DNA from: Muribaculaceae bacterium
GTDB lineage: Bacteria > Bacteroidota > Bacteroidia > Bacteroidales > Muribaculaceae
Reading direction: 5' to 3'
DNA: 64,000 bases
Assembly (NCBI GenBank): GCA_022508985.1
Contig: JAFLUA010000005.1
Coordinates: 62,001 to 126,000 of the forward strand
The position numbers were made by a program, and so were the translations under genes. Shown one piece after another: positions 28,849 to 37,194 of the stretch. How positions within the stretch are numbered: the stretch's first letter is position 1; each line of letters starts with the position of its first letter. The notes beneath the pieces were generated by a model. It was not told the origin of the DNA and did no database searches. It saw nothing but the letters and a program-made list of their open reading frames with translations.

Positions 28849-30480
28849 TTATCGGTCGATATCCGGTACTATATAGTCGAGTGAACCTCCGATGGTGATA
28901 AGGTCGGCTATCTTCTGCCCGCGTGTTATGTGATCGACTACGGCCGCTTGAGGCAAGCACGGCGGGGCTATCTTCAAGCGATATGGCTTGGTAGAACCGT
29001 CACTTTCAAGATAGAGACCAAAAGCGCCACGGCAGCCTTCGGTAAGTTGGAACCACTTACCAACAGGCAATTTGAGTACTTTGGGCACTTTTACACAGTA
29101 TTCGCCGTCGGGGATATCATCGACGAGCTGGGCGAGTATCTTTGCCGATTCTTCCATTTCGCGCATACGGCATTTGAAGCGGGCCATCGAATCGCCTTCA
29201 CTCGCTACTACTTCCTCAAAATCAAGCTCGGAATAGATGCTGTAGGGCTGTAGCTTGCGCATATCGCACGCCCAGCCTGAAGCTCGTCCCGACGGGCCTG
29301 TTATAGCGTATCCGATAGCATCTTCGCGGCTCAACACGCCAACACCTTCCATACGGTTTTTGGCGATGATGTTGCCGGTGAACACTTCGTTATATTCTTT
29401 GATATTTTTCGGCAAAACTTCGAGGAGCGCCTTGACATCGGCCTGGAAGTCGGGATGCAAATCTTGCATCACGCCACCAATACAATCGTAGTTGAAGGTC
29501 ATGCGCGCACCGCACGTCTTTTCCATAATGTCGAGAATTTGTTCTCGCACGCGCAAGGCATAGAAAAGCATCGTGGTAGCACCAAGGTCCATGCAATATG
29601 TACCTATAAACAAGCAGTGCGATGCTATACGCGAAAGCTCATCCATCATCACGCGTATAACCTGGGCGCGACGGCTGATTTCTATCCCTGCAGCCTTCTC
29701 GATAAGCATGCACAACCCATGGTGGTAGTTATGTGCCGAGAAGTAGTCGAGACGATCCATATAGTGAAGCGTCTGTGGATAGGTCAAGTTCTCGCAAAGT
29801 TTTTCTACTCCGCGGTGGATATAGCCGCAATATACATCGATTTTCTTGATTGTTTCGCCATCGACTGCGGTGCGGAAACGCAACACTCCGTGCGTTGCCG
29901 GGTGCTGCGGCCCTATATTGACTACAAAATCTTCTTTCTGGAAAATGCGCTCGCTACGCTTAACTATGTTGCCATCTTCACCGAGCGTATAGATGTCGGT
30001 AAAGTCGGTTTGACGTTCGCTCTCCGTCGACACCGGATTAACTTCCGGGTCATCGTTATAATCTTTTCTCAATGGATATCCCACCCAATCGATATTAAGG
30101 AAGAGACGGCGCATGTCCGGGTTGTTCAAGAAGATTATGCCGAAGAAGTCAAATACTTCGCGCTCATATAGCGTCGCAACGGCCCACACATCGGCTACGC
30201 TCGGTATAACAGGCTGTTGTCTATCGCCTGAAGCAAGCACCTTAACGCCTATAACCTCATTAGTATGGGTCGACATCAGATAGTAGATACAACCGAGATT
30301 CTCGGTCCAATCCATACCTACTATCGTTACTAAGTAATCAAATTTAAGGTCGGCATCATTTTTGAGGGCCAAAGCCACTTCATGCCATTTGTCGTTAGCC
30401 ACTACATAAAGAGGGGTATTACTCTCCTCTATGGTGACGTCCGGAAAAAGTTGTGTTATCTTATCGGTGATATTAGCCAT
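28849..30480 (-). CDS. nuoCD: NADH-quinone oxidoreductase subunit C/D fusion
   Basis: A 543-residue fusion. The NuoC part covers about 1-145 (LYEREVFDFFGIIFLNNPDMRRLFL), a linker follows, and the NuoD part runs from about 185, beginning VVNIGPQHPATHGVLRF. NuoD supplies the quinone-site His of that motif and a Tyr further on. Fused CD forms occur in Bacteroidetes and in enterobacteria. It starts 20 nt after nuoB. Confidence 0.95.
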   Translation of the reverse strand: MANITDKITQLFPDVTIEESNTPLYVVANDKWHEVALALKNDADLKFDYLVTIVGMDWTENLGCIYYLMSTHTNEVIGVKVLASGDRQQPVIPSVADVWAVATLYEREVFDFFGIIFLNNPDMRRLFLNIDWVGYPLRKDYNDDPEVNPVSTESERQTDFTDIYTLGEDGNIVKRSERIFQKEDFVVNIGPQHPATHGVLRFRTAVDGETIKKIDVYCGYIHRGVEKLCENLTYPQTLHYMDRLDYFSAHNYHHGLCMLIEKAAGIEISRRAQVIRVMMDELSRIASHCLFIGTYCMDLGATTMLFYALRVREQILDIMEKTCGARMTFNYDCIGGVMQDLHPDFQADVKALLEVLPKNIKEYNEVFTGNIIAKNRMEGVGVLSREDAIGYAITGPSGRASGWACDMRKLQPYSIYSELDFEEVVASEGDSMARFKCRMREMEESAKILAQLVDDIPDGEYCVKVPKVLKLPVGKWFQLTEGCRGAFGLYLESDGSTKPYRLKIAPPCLPQAAVVDHITRGQKIADLITIGGSLDYIVPDIDR

Positions 30481-30500
30481 AATAAGAATGTGTTGCGTGG

Positions 30501-31109
30501 TTAGGCTTCTGTCTGCTCTACTGGGTGAAGGGCCAGAAAGTCTTTTTGTTTTTCCTTACGGTTAACGCCACCGAAGAAGCGTTCAACCTTCATTTTGCGC
30601 GATAACTGCATTATGCCGTATATCATTGCCTCGGGACGCGGAGGACATCCGGGAACGAATACATCAACGGGAACGATGTCCTGTATGCCTTTGGCTACGT
30701 GGTAGCTCTTGCGGAATGGACCGCCCGAGATAGCACACGACCCGCAGGCTATAACATATTTAGGCTCGGCAAGTTGGTCGTATAGACGACGGAACACCGG
30801 AACCATACGATGTACTATCGTACCGGCCACCATCATAAAGTCGGCTTGGCGGGGCGACGATCGCGCTACTTCCCATCCAAATCGTGCCATATCGAAGCGT
30901 GCCGCTCCTAACGACACAAACTCAATGCCACAACAGCTCGTAGCAAAGGTCAACGGCCATATCGAATTCGAACGGCCCCAGTTTATCAGCTTATCAAACG
31001 ACCCGACGATAATATTCGTGCCGTTTTCCTGCAACTCCTTGACGAGTTGCTCTATATACTCATTGTCTTTGAATGCCTCGTAAGGCATACTTTTTGTTGT
31101 TACTTCCAT
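30501..31109 (-). CDS. nuoB: NADH-quinone oxidoreductase subunit B
   Basis: A 202-residue subunit holding cluster N2, the last iron-sulfur centre before quinone. All four ligands are visible: Cys59-Cys60 (TSCCGIEF), Cys125 (CGSCAISGGPF) and Cys155 (VPGCPPRPEA). The start codon lies 10 nt inside the end of nuoA, so translation is probably coupled. Confidence 0.96.
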   Translation of the reverse strand: MEVTTKSMPYEAFKDNEYIEQLVKELQENGTNIIVGSFDKLINWGRSNSIWPLTFATSCCGIEFVSLGAARFDMARFGWEVARSSPRQADFMMVAGTIVHRMVPVFRRLYDQLAEPKYVIACGSCAISGGPFRKSYHVAKGIQDIVPVDVFVPGCPPRPEAMIYGIMQLSRKMKVERFFGGVNRKEKQKDFLALHPVEQTEA

Positions 31110-31480
31110 TCAAGTGCTCCTTTCCGCCAGGCATATACAAGACCCAGCACTAAGACGCCAAAGAAGATGGCTATACTTAATAAACCATTAACGCCGAGCT
31201 CGTTCATTCTCACTGCCCAAGGGAAGAGGAATACGGTTTCGACGTCGAACATAAGGAACAGAATTGCGAAGAGGTAGTACCCTACTTTGAATTGCGACAT
31301 ACTTTCGCCTCGCGTCGGTATTCCGCACTCATAGGCCTCTCCTTTTTGAGGATTAAACGACCTCGGCGAGATGAGCTTGGCTATCCATAATGCGAGAAAA
31401 ACCAGAGCAACGCCGGTGAGGAGGGCTGTTACACCCAAGAGGCCATTGTTCTCAATTCCAAAGATGGCTGTTGATATCAT
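31100..31480 (-). CDS. nuoA: NADH-quinone oxidoreductase subunit A
   Basis: A 126-residue membrane subunit with three helices and the conserved loop KGEAYECGIPTRGES between helices 1 and 2, which closes the quinone chamber. FAILFLMFDVETVFLFPWAV is the other signature. It is first in the 18-gene respiratory block, about 70 nt downstream of a consensus promoter. Confidence 0.95.
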   Translation of the reverse strand: MISTAIFGIENNGLLGVTALLTGVALVFLALWIAKLISPRSFNPQKGEAYECGIPTRGESMSQFKVGYYLFAILFLMFDVETVFLFPWAVRMNELGVNGLLSIAIFFGVLVLGLVYAWRKGALEWK

Positions 31481-31556
31481 ATAATATTAATTTTATTTCA
31501 ACGCTGATAGCAAGCGTATTACACATTCATTTTGCAATACGCCCCTATTCATGGTG

Positions 31557-31587
31557 CAAAGATACAATTTTTTTAACCAATATCCAA
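31557..31587 (-). promoter_or_regulatory. Promoter for the nuo-atp-nuo operon
   Basis: On the minus strand TTGG (31587-31584), a 19-nt spacer and TATCTTTG (31564-31557) closely fit the Bacteroidetes consensus. The leader to the nuoA ATG would be about 70 nt. It is the only clear promoter seen for the whole 17-kb block. Confidence 0.75.
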
Positions 31588-31683
31588 TTGTTAAAATAAA
31601 AAAATTTTCTCACTCTATGAACTAATTGCACAATAGAAACGTTTTACTATCAAAATCAAGTTTAACATTTAAATAATAGTATT

Positions 31684-31935
31684 ATGAACTTCATTTGGTA
31701 CATCCTCATCGGTATCCTTTCAGGATTCATCGCCGGCAAATTAATGCACGGTGGAGGTTTCGGCCTCTTCATCAACCTTATCGTCGGCATCATTGGCGGC
31801 GTTCTCGGTGGCTGGCTTTTCGGCCTTATCGGTATATCAACAGGCGGCATCATCGGCAGCCTTATCACATCGGTTGTGGGAGCTGTTGTCCTGCTATGGA
31901 TTGTCGGGCTATTCAGCCGTTCGATAAAACACTAA
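31684..31935 (+). CDS. GlsB/YeaQ/YmgE family membrane protein
   Basis: An 83-residue protein with three hydrophobic segments very rich in glycine (GILSGFIAGKLMHGGGFGLF, then IVGIIGGVLGGWLFGLIG, then the final helix). This is the pattern of the small transglycosylase-associated / stress-response membrane family. Members are often raised under envelope or acid stress; the molecular role is unknown. It stands alone, divergent from nuoA, with its own terminator. Confidence 0.88.
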   Translation: MNFIWYILIGILSGFIAGKLMHGGGFGLFINLIVGIIGGVLGGWLFGLIGISTGGIIGSLITSVVGAVVLLWIVGLFSRSIKH

Positions 31936-31947
31936 ATGCTCGGCAAC

Positions 31948-31986
31948 AAAAAAGGTGTAGCGGAAATCTCTGCTACACCTTTTTTA
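31948..31986. terminator. Bidirectional hairpin terminator
   Basis: The stem ggtgtagc / gctacacc is flanked by A and T runs on both sides, so it can end transcription of the plus-strand GlsB-like gene and of the minus-strand gene ending at 32005. Confidence 0.85.
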
Positions 31987-32004
31987 TTTTATGATCTACA
32001 ACGA

Positions 32005-32283
32005 TTATTTCCTTTTTCTGAACATCGGGGCTATTAATTTCACCACCTTCAAGCCCATATACGCATACTCTGCTATCGAGAATGCACCGGCGATACGCGA
32101 TATCAACGACGACGTGCCACCAAGAAAGGGCGTACGTTGCTTCATATCATCATATTGCGCCGACATTTTGAACTTCTGTATCTCCATACGCGCACGGACC
32201 AATGCTCTGCGCATCTGGATTTCCTCTAATGTATAGCCCCGCCATGATGGCTGGTCGTTATGATACGGGGGTAGATTCATCAT
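32005..32283 (-). CDS. Small conserved basic protein, unknown function
   Basis: A 92-residue protein not assigned to a family. The start is soluble (SWRGYTLEEIQMRRALVRAR), the middle is helical and charged, and the end has a moderately hydrophobic stretch (AFSIAEYAYMGLKVVKLIAP) closed by RKRK. Its start overlaps the end of the holin-like gene by 26 nt, so it is probably coupled to that gene and acts at the membrane. I do not recognise a function. Confidence 0.7.
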   Translation of the reverse strand: MMNLPPYHNDQPSWRGYTLEEIQMRRALVRARMEIQKFKMSAQYDDMKQRTPFLGGTSSLISRIAGAFSIAEYAYMGLKVVKLIAPMFRKRK

Positions 32284-32650
32284 TTTTCTGTTCGTTTTGA
32301 GGAGCCGTTAGCACCAAGCGTGAAACAAAACGGGCAATAGGATTGACAAGCAAGGGCTTGCGACATAGTATCAGTACTACTAAGACTATTACGTAAAACG
32401 AGGCCACTATTATCAATGCCCACATCGGACTGATGGCATTGGCCAACACCAATGCTATCGCCGTCGACACAAAAACAAGCGACACCACTCCTACGATGAT
32501 TAGCAACGAGCAAAAGGCAAGGGCCGACAACAGTCGTGTCAGCTTCTCGGCCATGGTTAGACGCGCATCTTCAAGGAGTAACTTAGCATACTGAACCAGC
32601 ACCCGGGCAAGCCCGGATGCCGTATTTTCTTTAGCGTCAGACTTCATCAT
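32258..32650 (-). CDS. Phage-holin-like superfamily membrane protein (YqjE/DUF1469 type)
   Basis: A 130-residue protein with an amphipathic N-terminal part (LVQYAKLLLEDARLTMAEKLTRLLS) and two strong membrane helices (about 43-73 and 78-97). This is the layout of the holin 3_6 / YqjE families, which despite the name are chromosomal membrane proteins often beside YtxH genes. No lytic or phage gene is near. It starts at the stop of the upstream YtxH gene (TAATG overlap). Confidence 0.8.
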   Translation of the reverse strand: MMKSDAKENTASGLARVLVQYAKLLLEDARLTMAEKLTRLLSALAFCSLLIIVGVVSLVFVSTAIALVLANAISPMWALIIVASFYVIVLVVLILCRKPLLVNPIARFVSRLVLTAPQNEQKNDESTPVS

Positions 32651-32841
32651 TACTGTTTGTCTTCCACTTGAGAGGCTATCATCTCAACGAGTTCGTCGAT
32701 ATCGTCGGCTTCAATAATTCCTCTTTTTTGCAGTATAAGTTTAATGCGTGCGCGCAATTCAGGTCCTGTCGTCGGTGTTAACAACGCTGTCGCAATAGCG
32801 CCTACTGCCGCACCCAATATAAAAGTTGCAAAATCTCTCAT
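32650..32841 (-). CDS. YtxH-like protein
   Basis: A 63-residue protein with one N-terminal Ala/Gly-rich membrane helix (FILGAAVGAIATALLTPTTG) and a helical charged tail (ELRARIKLILQKRGIIEADD). This is the YtxH/gas-vesicle-protein-like layout. Role unknown; envelope stress is often suggested. It forms a cluster with a second YtxH gene and the holin-like gene. Confidence 0.8.
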   Translation of the reverse strand: MRDFATFILGAAVGAIATALLTPTTGPELRARIKLILQKRGIIEADDIDELVEMIASQVEDKQ

Positions 32842-32853
32842 AGTCTTACTCGT

Positions 32854-33057
32854 TTATTTAATATCTTTAATCTCGTCGGCTATCTGGTCGGCAAGGCTTT
32901 CAAGTTCACTCGCTTTGATGCCGGGAACATGCGAGCGGATAAATTTCTTGATAGAGTCGCGCGTATCGCTACCCTTTTGAGGCGCAAACAGAAGCGCTGC
33001 AGCGGCGCCTACCAAAGCCCCTCCTATAGCTGCGATGAAAATGGGAAATCCTTTCAT
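32854..33057 (-). CDS. YtxH domain protein
   Basis: A 67-residue paralogue of its neighbour. A glycine-zipper membrane helix (FIAAIGGALVGAAAALLFAP) is followed by QKGSDTRDSIKKFIRSHVPG and an amphipathic helix with regularly placed Asp, Glu and Lys. The APQKG motif after the helix is typical of YtxH. First gene of the four-gene minus-strand membrane cluster. Confidence 0.85.
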   Translation of the reverse strand: MKGFPIFIAAIGGALVGAAAALLFAPQKGSDTRDSIKKFIRSHVPGIKASELESLADQIADEIKDIK

Positions 33058-33165
33058 AATAGTAGTTTTTTGTATTTTATTTTCTTGATTCTACTTTATA
33101 CAACGTTTATGCTCGCAAAAAAGTTCATTCCGGCACTAAATAGCACCAGAAGAACTTCGTTTATT

Positions 33166-34668
33166 TCAATCTCCGAGCGGCACTGCATAATAAGCTGCCT
33201 TACCCGTCGGATAAATTCCTGATATAAACATCACTTTATCTTCACCCGCACCCGATTTCATTATCGCACTATAAAGCGAGGTGATGTCTTCGGGCTTCGT
33301 GATACGGCTTCCGTTTATCGACAAAATGATAAACCCTTCTCGTATACCAGCTCCGGCAAATCGGCCCGACGACTCTATTTCTGTCACTGCCACGCCGTGC
33401 CTTATTTCGAGTCGGCGAGCAGTATCGCTGTCGATTGCCGCGAAAGATGCTCCCAACGACGTTTCATCACCGGCACGCGTCAGCCCTACATCGCCATGAT
33501 TGTTGCGCAACGTTGCCTCAACTTTTTTGCGTTTGCCGTCGCGGTAGAACTCTATACTCACTCTGTCGCCGGGGCTATGACCGGTGATAGCCTCTTGCAT
33601 CTCGCCTCTCGACCGAGTAGGCTTACCATTCAGCGACACTATCACATCGCCTTCTTCAAGGCCTGCCTCTCGTGCTGCCGAGCGATCGAGCACTTCGCTT
33701 ACGTAGATGCCCGACGTCGTCCCTTCGATTTTCTTTTCACTTACGAGCTCGGGGGTGAGTTCGAGGAATGAGATACCAAGTACGGCACGCTGTACTATGC
33801 CGAAGTTCTTAATATCACCGATAACTTTCTGCACTATCGACGTAGGTATAGCAAACGAGCAGCCCGCGTATGTACCTGTCTGAGAATAAATTGCCGTATT
33901 AATACCTACAAGCTCTCCTTTGAGGTTTACCAAAGCGCCGCCCGAATTACCGCTATTGAGCGCCGCATCGGTCTGGATATACGATTGAATACCGCCATCC
34001 GACGGTGTGCGCGTAGAGGCCGAGATATTTCGCGCCTTGGCACTAACGATACCCGACGTAACGGTCGACGTAAAGCCGAAAGGATTGCCAACGGCAAGCA
34101 CCCACTCTCCTACGCGCAAATCTTCGGAATTGCCCATAGGTATCACATGCAAGTCGGGGGCCTCTATTTTTATGAGCGCCAAGTCGGTGGCCGGGTCTGC
34201 GCCCACAACCGTGGCGTCGAAGTTTCTATTGTCGTTCAGCGTTACTTCAAGACGCTCTGCATCGGCTATTACGTGATTATTCGTAACGATATAGCCATCG
34301 GCACTGATGATAACGCCCGAACCGAGGCCTACCTGCTGTTGCTTGGGTTGCTCTTCATTTCTTTGCTGGCGACGAGGAGCACCAAAGAAGAATTCAAACA
34401 GCGGGTCATCTAAAAAGTTGCCTTGCATCATCTGCCGCCCTTGTGGTGTCGCATAACTCTTAACCGACACAACACCGTTGACGGTCTGCTCCGCAGCCGT
34501 GATAAAATCGTCTTGCGATATAAAGCGCGAGCTCCCCGCTATAGTTTTTTCGGCAGCGGGAGTAGCGACGCCCTCTTCTTTGGCCGAAGCCGTCATTCGT
34601 AGAGCTCCGTGTGCGGCCAAAGCCACAACGGCGCCTATGCTTAATGTAATGATTAATCCTTTTTTCAT
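33166..34668 (-). CDS. HtrA/DegP family periplasmic serine protease
   Basis: A 500-residue protease and chaperone from the ATG at 34668; the longer frame begins with TTG and is not needed. A signal segment (1-26) is followed by the trypsin-like domain with the catalytic triad His132 (TNNHVI), Asp162 (ATDLALI) and Ser242 (GNSGGA). Two PDZ domains (about 285-385 and 400-500) recognise unfolded C-termini. It degrades or refolds damaged envelope proteins. A perfect consensus promoter lies upstream. Confidence 0.94.
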   Translation of the reverse strand: MKKGLIITLSIGAVVALAAHGALRMTASAKEEGVATPAAEKTIAGSSRFISQDDFITAAEQTVNGVVSVKSYATPQGRQMMQGNFLDDPLFEFFFGAPRRQQRNEEQPKQQQVGLGSGVIISADGYIVTNNHVIADAERLEVTLNDNRNFDATVVGADPATDLALIKIEAPDLHVIPMGNSEDLRVGEWVLAVGNPFGFTSTVTSGIVSAKARNISASTRTPSDGGIQSYIQTDAALNSGNSGGALVNLKGELVGINTAIYSQTGTYAGCSFAIPTSIVQKVIGDIKNFGIVQRAVLGISFLELTPELVSEKKIEGTTSGIYVSEVLDRSAAREAGLEEGDVIVSLNGKPTRSRGEMQEAITGHSPGDRVSIEFYRDGKRKKVEATLRNNHGDVGLTRAGDETSLGASFAAIDSDTARRLEIRHGVAVTEIESSGRFAGAGIREGFIILSINGSRITKPEDITSLYSAIMKSGAGEDKVMFISGIYPTGKAAYYAVPLGD

Positions 34669-34703
34669 AACAAACAATTTTAATAGATTGTAGTGATTTG
34701 ATG

Positions 34704-34734
34704 CAAATATAATGCCATTAGTTTAATCTCCAAA
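34704..34734 (-). promoter_or_regulatory. Consensus promoter for the HtrA protease gene
   Basis: On the minus strand TTTG (34734-34731), 19 nt, then TATATTTG (34711-34704) form a perfect Bacteroidetes promoter about 36 nt before the start codon. Confidence 0.8.
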
Positions 34735-34788
34735 TAATCTTTATACTTTATTTACGTTTCAACCGCATATTTTAGTATTTATTAAACG

Positions 34789-34818
34789 CAAAAAGGCAGC
34801 TCCTTCTCAAGAGCTGCC
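34789..34818 (-). terminator. Terminator after rpoZ
   Basis: On the minus strand a perfect 8-bp stem GGCAGCTC / GAGCTGCC with an 8-nt loop is followed by TTTTT. It lies 37 nt past the rpoZ stop. Confidence 0.85.
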
Positions 34819-34855
34819 AACCAACAATATATAATTCTCTTGTGAAACTTCTCTA

Positions 34856-35188
34856 TTAAAGATTCGAACGATCTTTGTTCGATTTGTGATACACAAGCTT
34901 ATCTTCGATATACTCTTGTGTCGCTATCAATGTAGGCTTGGGGAGCCTTTCATAATAGCGCGAGATTTCTATCTGCTCGCGGTTTTCGTTTATTTCTTCG
35001 AGGGTATCGCTATAGGGCGCAAACTCCTGAAGTTTTTTCTCAAGATCGACTTTCATTTGGGCCGCTATCTGGTTGGCGCGACGTGCGATTATCGACACTG
35101 TTTCGTATACATTGCCTGTATCTTTCGACAATTCGATCATATCGCGAGTAACGGTCGTCAGCGGCGTATTATTTTTCTTGTAATCCAT
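34856..35188 (-). CDS. rpoZ: RNA polymerase omega subunit (Bacteroidetes Rpb6-like form)
   Basis: A 110-residue protein with the omega/Rpb6 core TGNVYETVSIIARRANQIA, the helix that wraps around the beta-prime C-terminus. The rest (LEEFAP-like middle, then ISRYYERLPKPTLIATQEY) is typical of the longer Bacteroidetes version. It helps assemble and stabilise RNA polymerase. It follows bamD by 41 nt and ends at a strong terminator, an arrangement familiar from other Bacteroidales. Confidence 0.88.
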   Translation of the reverse strand: MDYKKNNTPLTTVTRDMIELSKDTGNVYETVSIIARRANQIAAQMKVDLEKKLQEFAPYSDTLEEINENREQIEISRYYERLPKPTLIATQEYIEDKLVYHKSNKDRSNL

Positions 35189-35229
35189 TATTATAAATTT
35201 TGCAACGGTATTGTCTATTTTATATCTCT

Positions 35230-36033
35230 TTAATTTTCAGATACGTGTTTGCGCGCTATCTTGAATATATTGTCGGCCTCGCTGCGGTTGCGAGTATCAG
35301 GATAGTTATTTATAAACGAGTAATACTCGTCGATAACATCGCGGAATCGATCGGCCTTTTTCTCTTCTATCGAATTGACAGCCTCCTGGTAACGCGCCTT
35401 CAGTATCAGCATCTCCAAGTCTTCTTTATACTTGGAATATGGATAATCTTTAACGGCATTCTTGGCAACTATCACGGCACTCTCGTAATTGTTGCCCATA
35501 TAGTTGCCGAGATTATAATACAGCTGCGCATTTTGCAACTGCTTGAGTGTGAGCTTATCTTGCAACTCGAAGATTGCGTTTTGTGCTATCGACACTTTGT
35601 CGCTCCGTGGATAATAATCCAAAAACGTCTGCAACTCATCTATCGCCATCATCGTTATCGACTGGTCGAGTTGAGGATGGGGAGAATCTAGATAGTAGCC
35701 ATAACCACAGAAAAAACGTGCCGATTCGGCATACTTGCCCTTGGGATAACGGCCATAATATGTCCTGAAATGAAATCCCGACGACACGTAATCTTTGTTC
35801 TCATAATGACTCATACCCAACAGATAGAGCGACTCCTCTGCTTTGTCCGACCCTTTGAAAACATTAACACACTCCTGTAGTAGCGTTGCTGCTTGCAGAT
35901 ATCTTTTCTCTTCAAAAGCTCGCTTTGCATACTCGAATTTGAAGTCATAGTCAGTGCTCTTCTGCGCGCGCTGATATTCGCCGCACGAACACAATATAGC
36001 TACAAATAGTATGTAAATGAGATATTTACGCAT
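35230..36033 (-). CDS. bamD: Outer membrane assembly lipoprotein BamD
   Basis: A 267-residue lipoprotein from the ATG at 36033 (the longer frame starts with TTG). The signal ends in a lipobox-like ILCSC. Several TPR-type helical repeats follow (KFEYAKRAFEEKRYLQAA, AEESLYLLGMSHYENKDY, YPRSDKVSIAQNAIFELQ), as in BamD. It works with BamA on the periplasmic face of the outer membrane to insert beta-barrel proteins. It is followed by rpoZ. Confidence 0.9.
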   Translation of the reverse strand: MRKYLIYILFVAILCSCGEYQRAQKSTDYDFKFEYAKRAFEEKRYLQAATLLQECVNVFKGSDKAEESLYLLGMSHYENKDYVSSGFHFRTYYGRYPKGKYAESARFFCGYGYYLDSPHPQLDQSITMMAIDELQTFLDYYPRSDKVSIAQNAIFELQDKLTLKQLQNAQLYYNLGNYMGNNYESAVIVAKNAVKDYPYSKYKEDLEMLILKARYQEAVNSIEEKKADRFRDVIDEYYSFINNYPDTRNRSEADNIFKIARKHVSEN

Positions 36034-36065
36034 AATCAATTCGCAAAACTGATAGCTTCGGCTTG

Positions 36066-36073
36066 CAAAGTTA
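36066..36073 (-). promoter_or_regulatory. -7 promoter element for bamD-rpoZ
   Basis: On the minus strand TAACTTTG matches TAnnTTTG, about 33 nt before the bamD start. The -33 position is not a clear TTTG. Confidence 0.5.
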
Positions 36074-36137
36074 ATAAAAAATATGCAATGCCGCGCAGTA
36101 TCGCGCGCTTTTTGCTAATTATTAACACTTCGACAGC

Positions 36138-37025
36138 CTACATCACATTGAGCACCTGCTCTTTTATCTGCTCCAACGCGTCTTTCATCTTTACAACAAT
36201 CGCCTGCATCTCCGCATGATTGCTCTTGCTGCCGAGGGTATTTATCTCGCGACCCATCTCCTGCGCTATGAAACCCAGCTTTTTACCCTGCCCTGGCGTT
36301 GCCGACGCCATCGTTTCCATAAAATAGGCCAAATGCTTGGCAAGGCGCTGTTTTTCCTCGTTCACATCGAGTTTCTCTATATAAAAAATCATTTCCTGCT
36401 CGAGGCGGCCCTTATCATACTCGGCCACGGGTATCTTCGACAAGCTCTCTTCTATCCTCTGGCGGATTCGCATCACACGTTCTTTCTCAAATGGCTCGAT
36501 GCTTGCAAGCAACGATGATATCGTATCTATCCTTTCGCTGAAAAAACGCTCGAGCGCTTCGCCCTCTACTCGACGATGCGTCATAAGCTCTTCTACCGCT
36601 TGCGCGAGCGCCGTCATTAATGCCTCACACTCTTCTTCGTCAACCTCTTCGGCGTTATCGGCATGCACAACATCGGCAAAACGCATCAACACCGAGTACC
36701 AATCCACCGGCTCCGATATCCCAAGCGCCGCCGACGCCTGCTCTATCTGTCGCTTATATTCTCGCATCACATCTATGTTGAGGCTTGACGTCAATGCCAC
36801 CGCGACTCCGGGATGTGTTTCCGTAGTTATCGTCACATCTACTTTTCCGCGCTCAAGCCGCGAGCCTATCATCGAACGCACTTTGAGTTCATGCTCCCGA
36901 TAGCTGTAGGGCAACCTTACATTCAAATCCAACTGCTTGGAATTTAACGACTTTATCTCTACGCAGATTTTCTTTTTACTTGATTCGGCTACTGATTTGC
37001 CAAATCCGGTCATCGACATCAACAT
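36138..37025 (-). CDS. YicC family endoribonuclease-like protein
   Basis: A 295-residue protein beginning MLMSMTGFGKS with the YicC_N domain (VEIKSLNSKQLDLNVRLP) and the C-terminal DUF1732 region (GKKLGFIAQEMGREINTLGSK, close to the consensus). YicC proteins are reported as RNA-cleaving enzymes. The start at 37025 matches the usual MxxSMTGFG beginning. It is divergent from tsaB; gmk, often its neighbour, is not here. Confidence 0.92.
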   Translation of the reverse strand: MLMSMTGFGKSVAESSKKKICVEIKSLNSKQLDLNVRLPYSYREHELKVRSMIGSRLERGKVDVTITTETHPGVAVALTSSLNIDVMREYKRQIEQASAALGISEPVDWYSVLMRFADVVHADNAEEVDEEECEALMTALAQAVEELMTHRRVEGEALERFFSERIDTISSLLASIEPFEKERVMRIRQRIEESLSKIPVAEYDKGRLEQEMIFYIEKLDVNEEKQRLAKHLAYFMETMASATPGQGKKLGFIAQEMGREINTLGSKSNHAEMQAIVVKMKDALEQIKEQVLNVM

Positions 37026-37118
37026 GACTTGGATACGGTAAGCGGCGCGACCCCCGTGCTTTATGCTTCGTGCCTTTTAATTAGAGGGTTAACACCTTCG
37101 CGGTGTGTCAGCATCTGC

Positions 37119-37126
37119 AAAATTAC
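37119..37126 (-). promoter_or_regulatory. -7 promoter element for yicC
   Basis: On the minus strand TAATTTTG fits TAnnTTTG, about 94 nt before the yicC start. A small ACACC-GGTGT hairpin lies in the leader. The matching -33 box is weak. Confidence 0.45.
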
Positions 37127-37169
37127 AAAATATCATCGGTTGGCGAGCCTTTTTTATAACAAATTTTGC

Positions 37170-37177
37170 TAACTTTG
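37170..37177 (+). promoter_or_regulatory. -7 promoter element for tsaB-tsaC
   Basis: TAACTTTG matches TAnnTTTG and lies 17 nt before the tsaB ATG, implying a leader of about 12 nt. The -33 box is weak. Confidence 0.5.
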
Positions 37178-37194
37178 CGTGAAAGAATATTCCG

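Noticed and set aside
29455-30171. 238-codon plus-strand open frame opposite nuoCD
   Set aside because: Antisense shadow of a clearly conserved gene; composition is that of a reversed membrane or enzyme gene and it has no family motif.
32258-32650. Remnant prophage lysis gene (holin)
   Set aside because: No phage gene is nearby, and this family is chromosomal and commonly sits beside YtxH genes.
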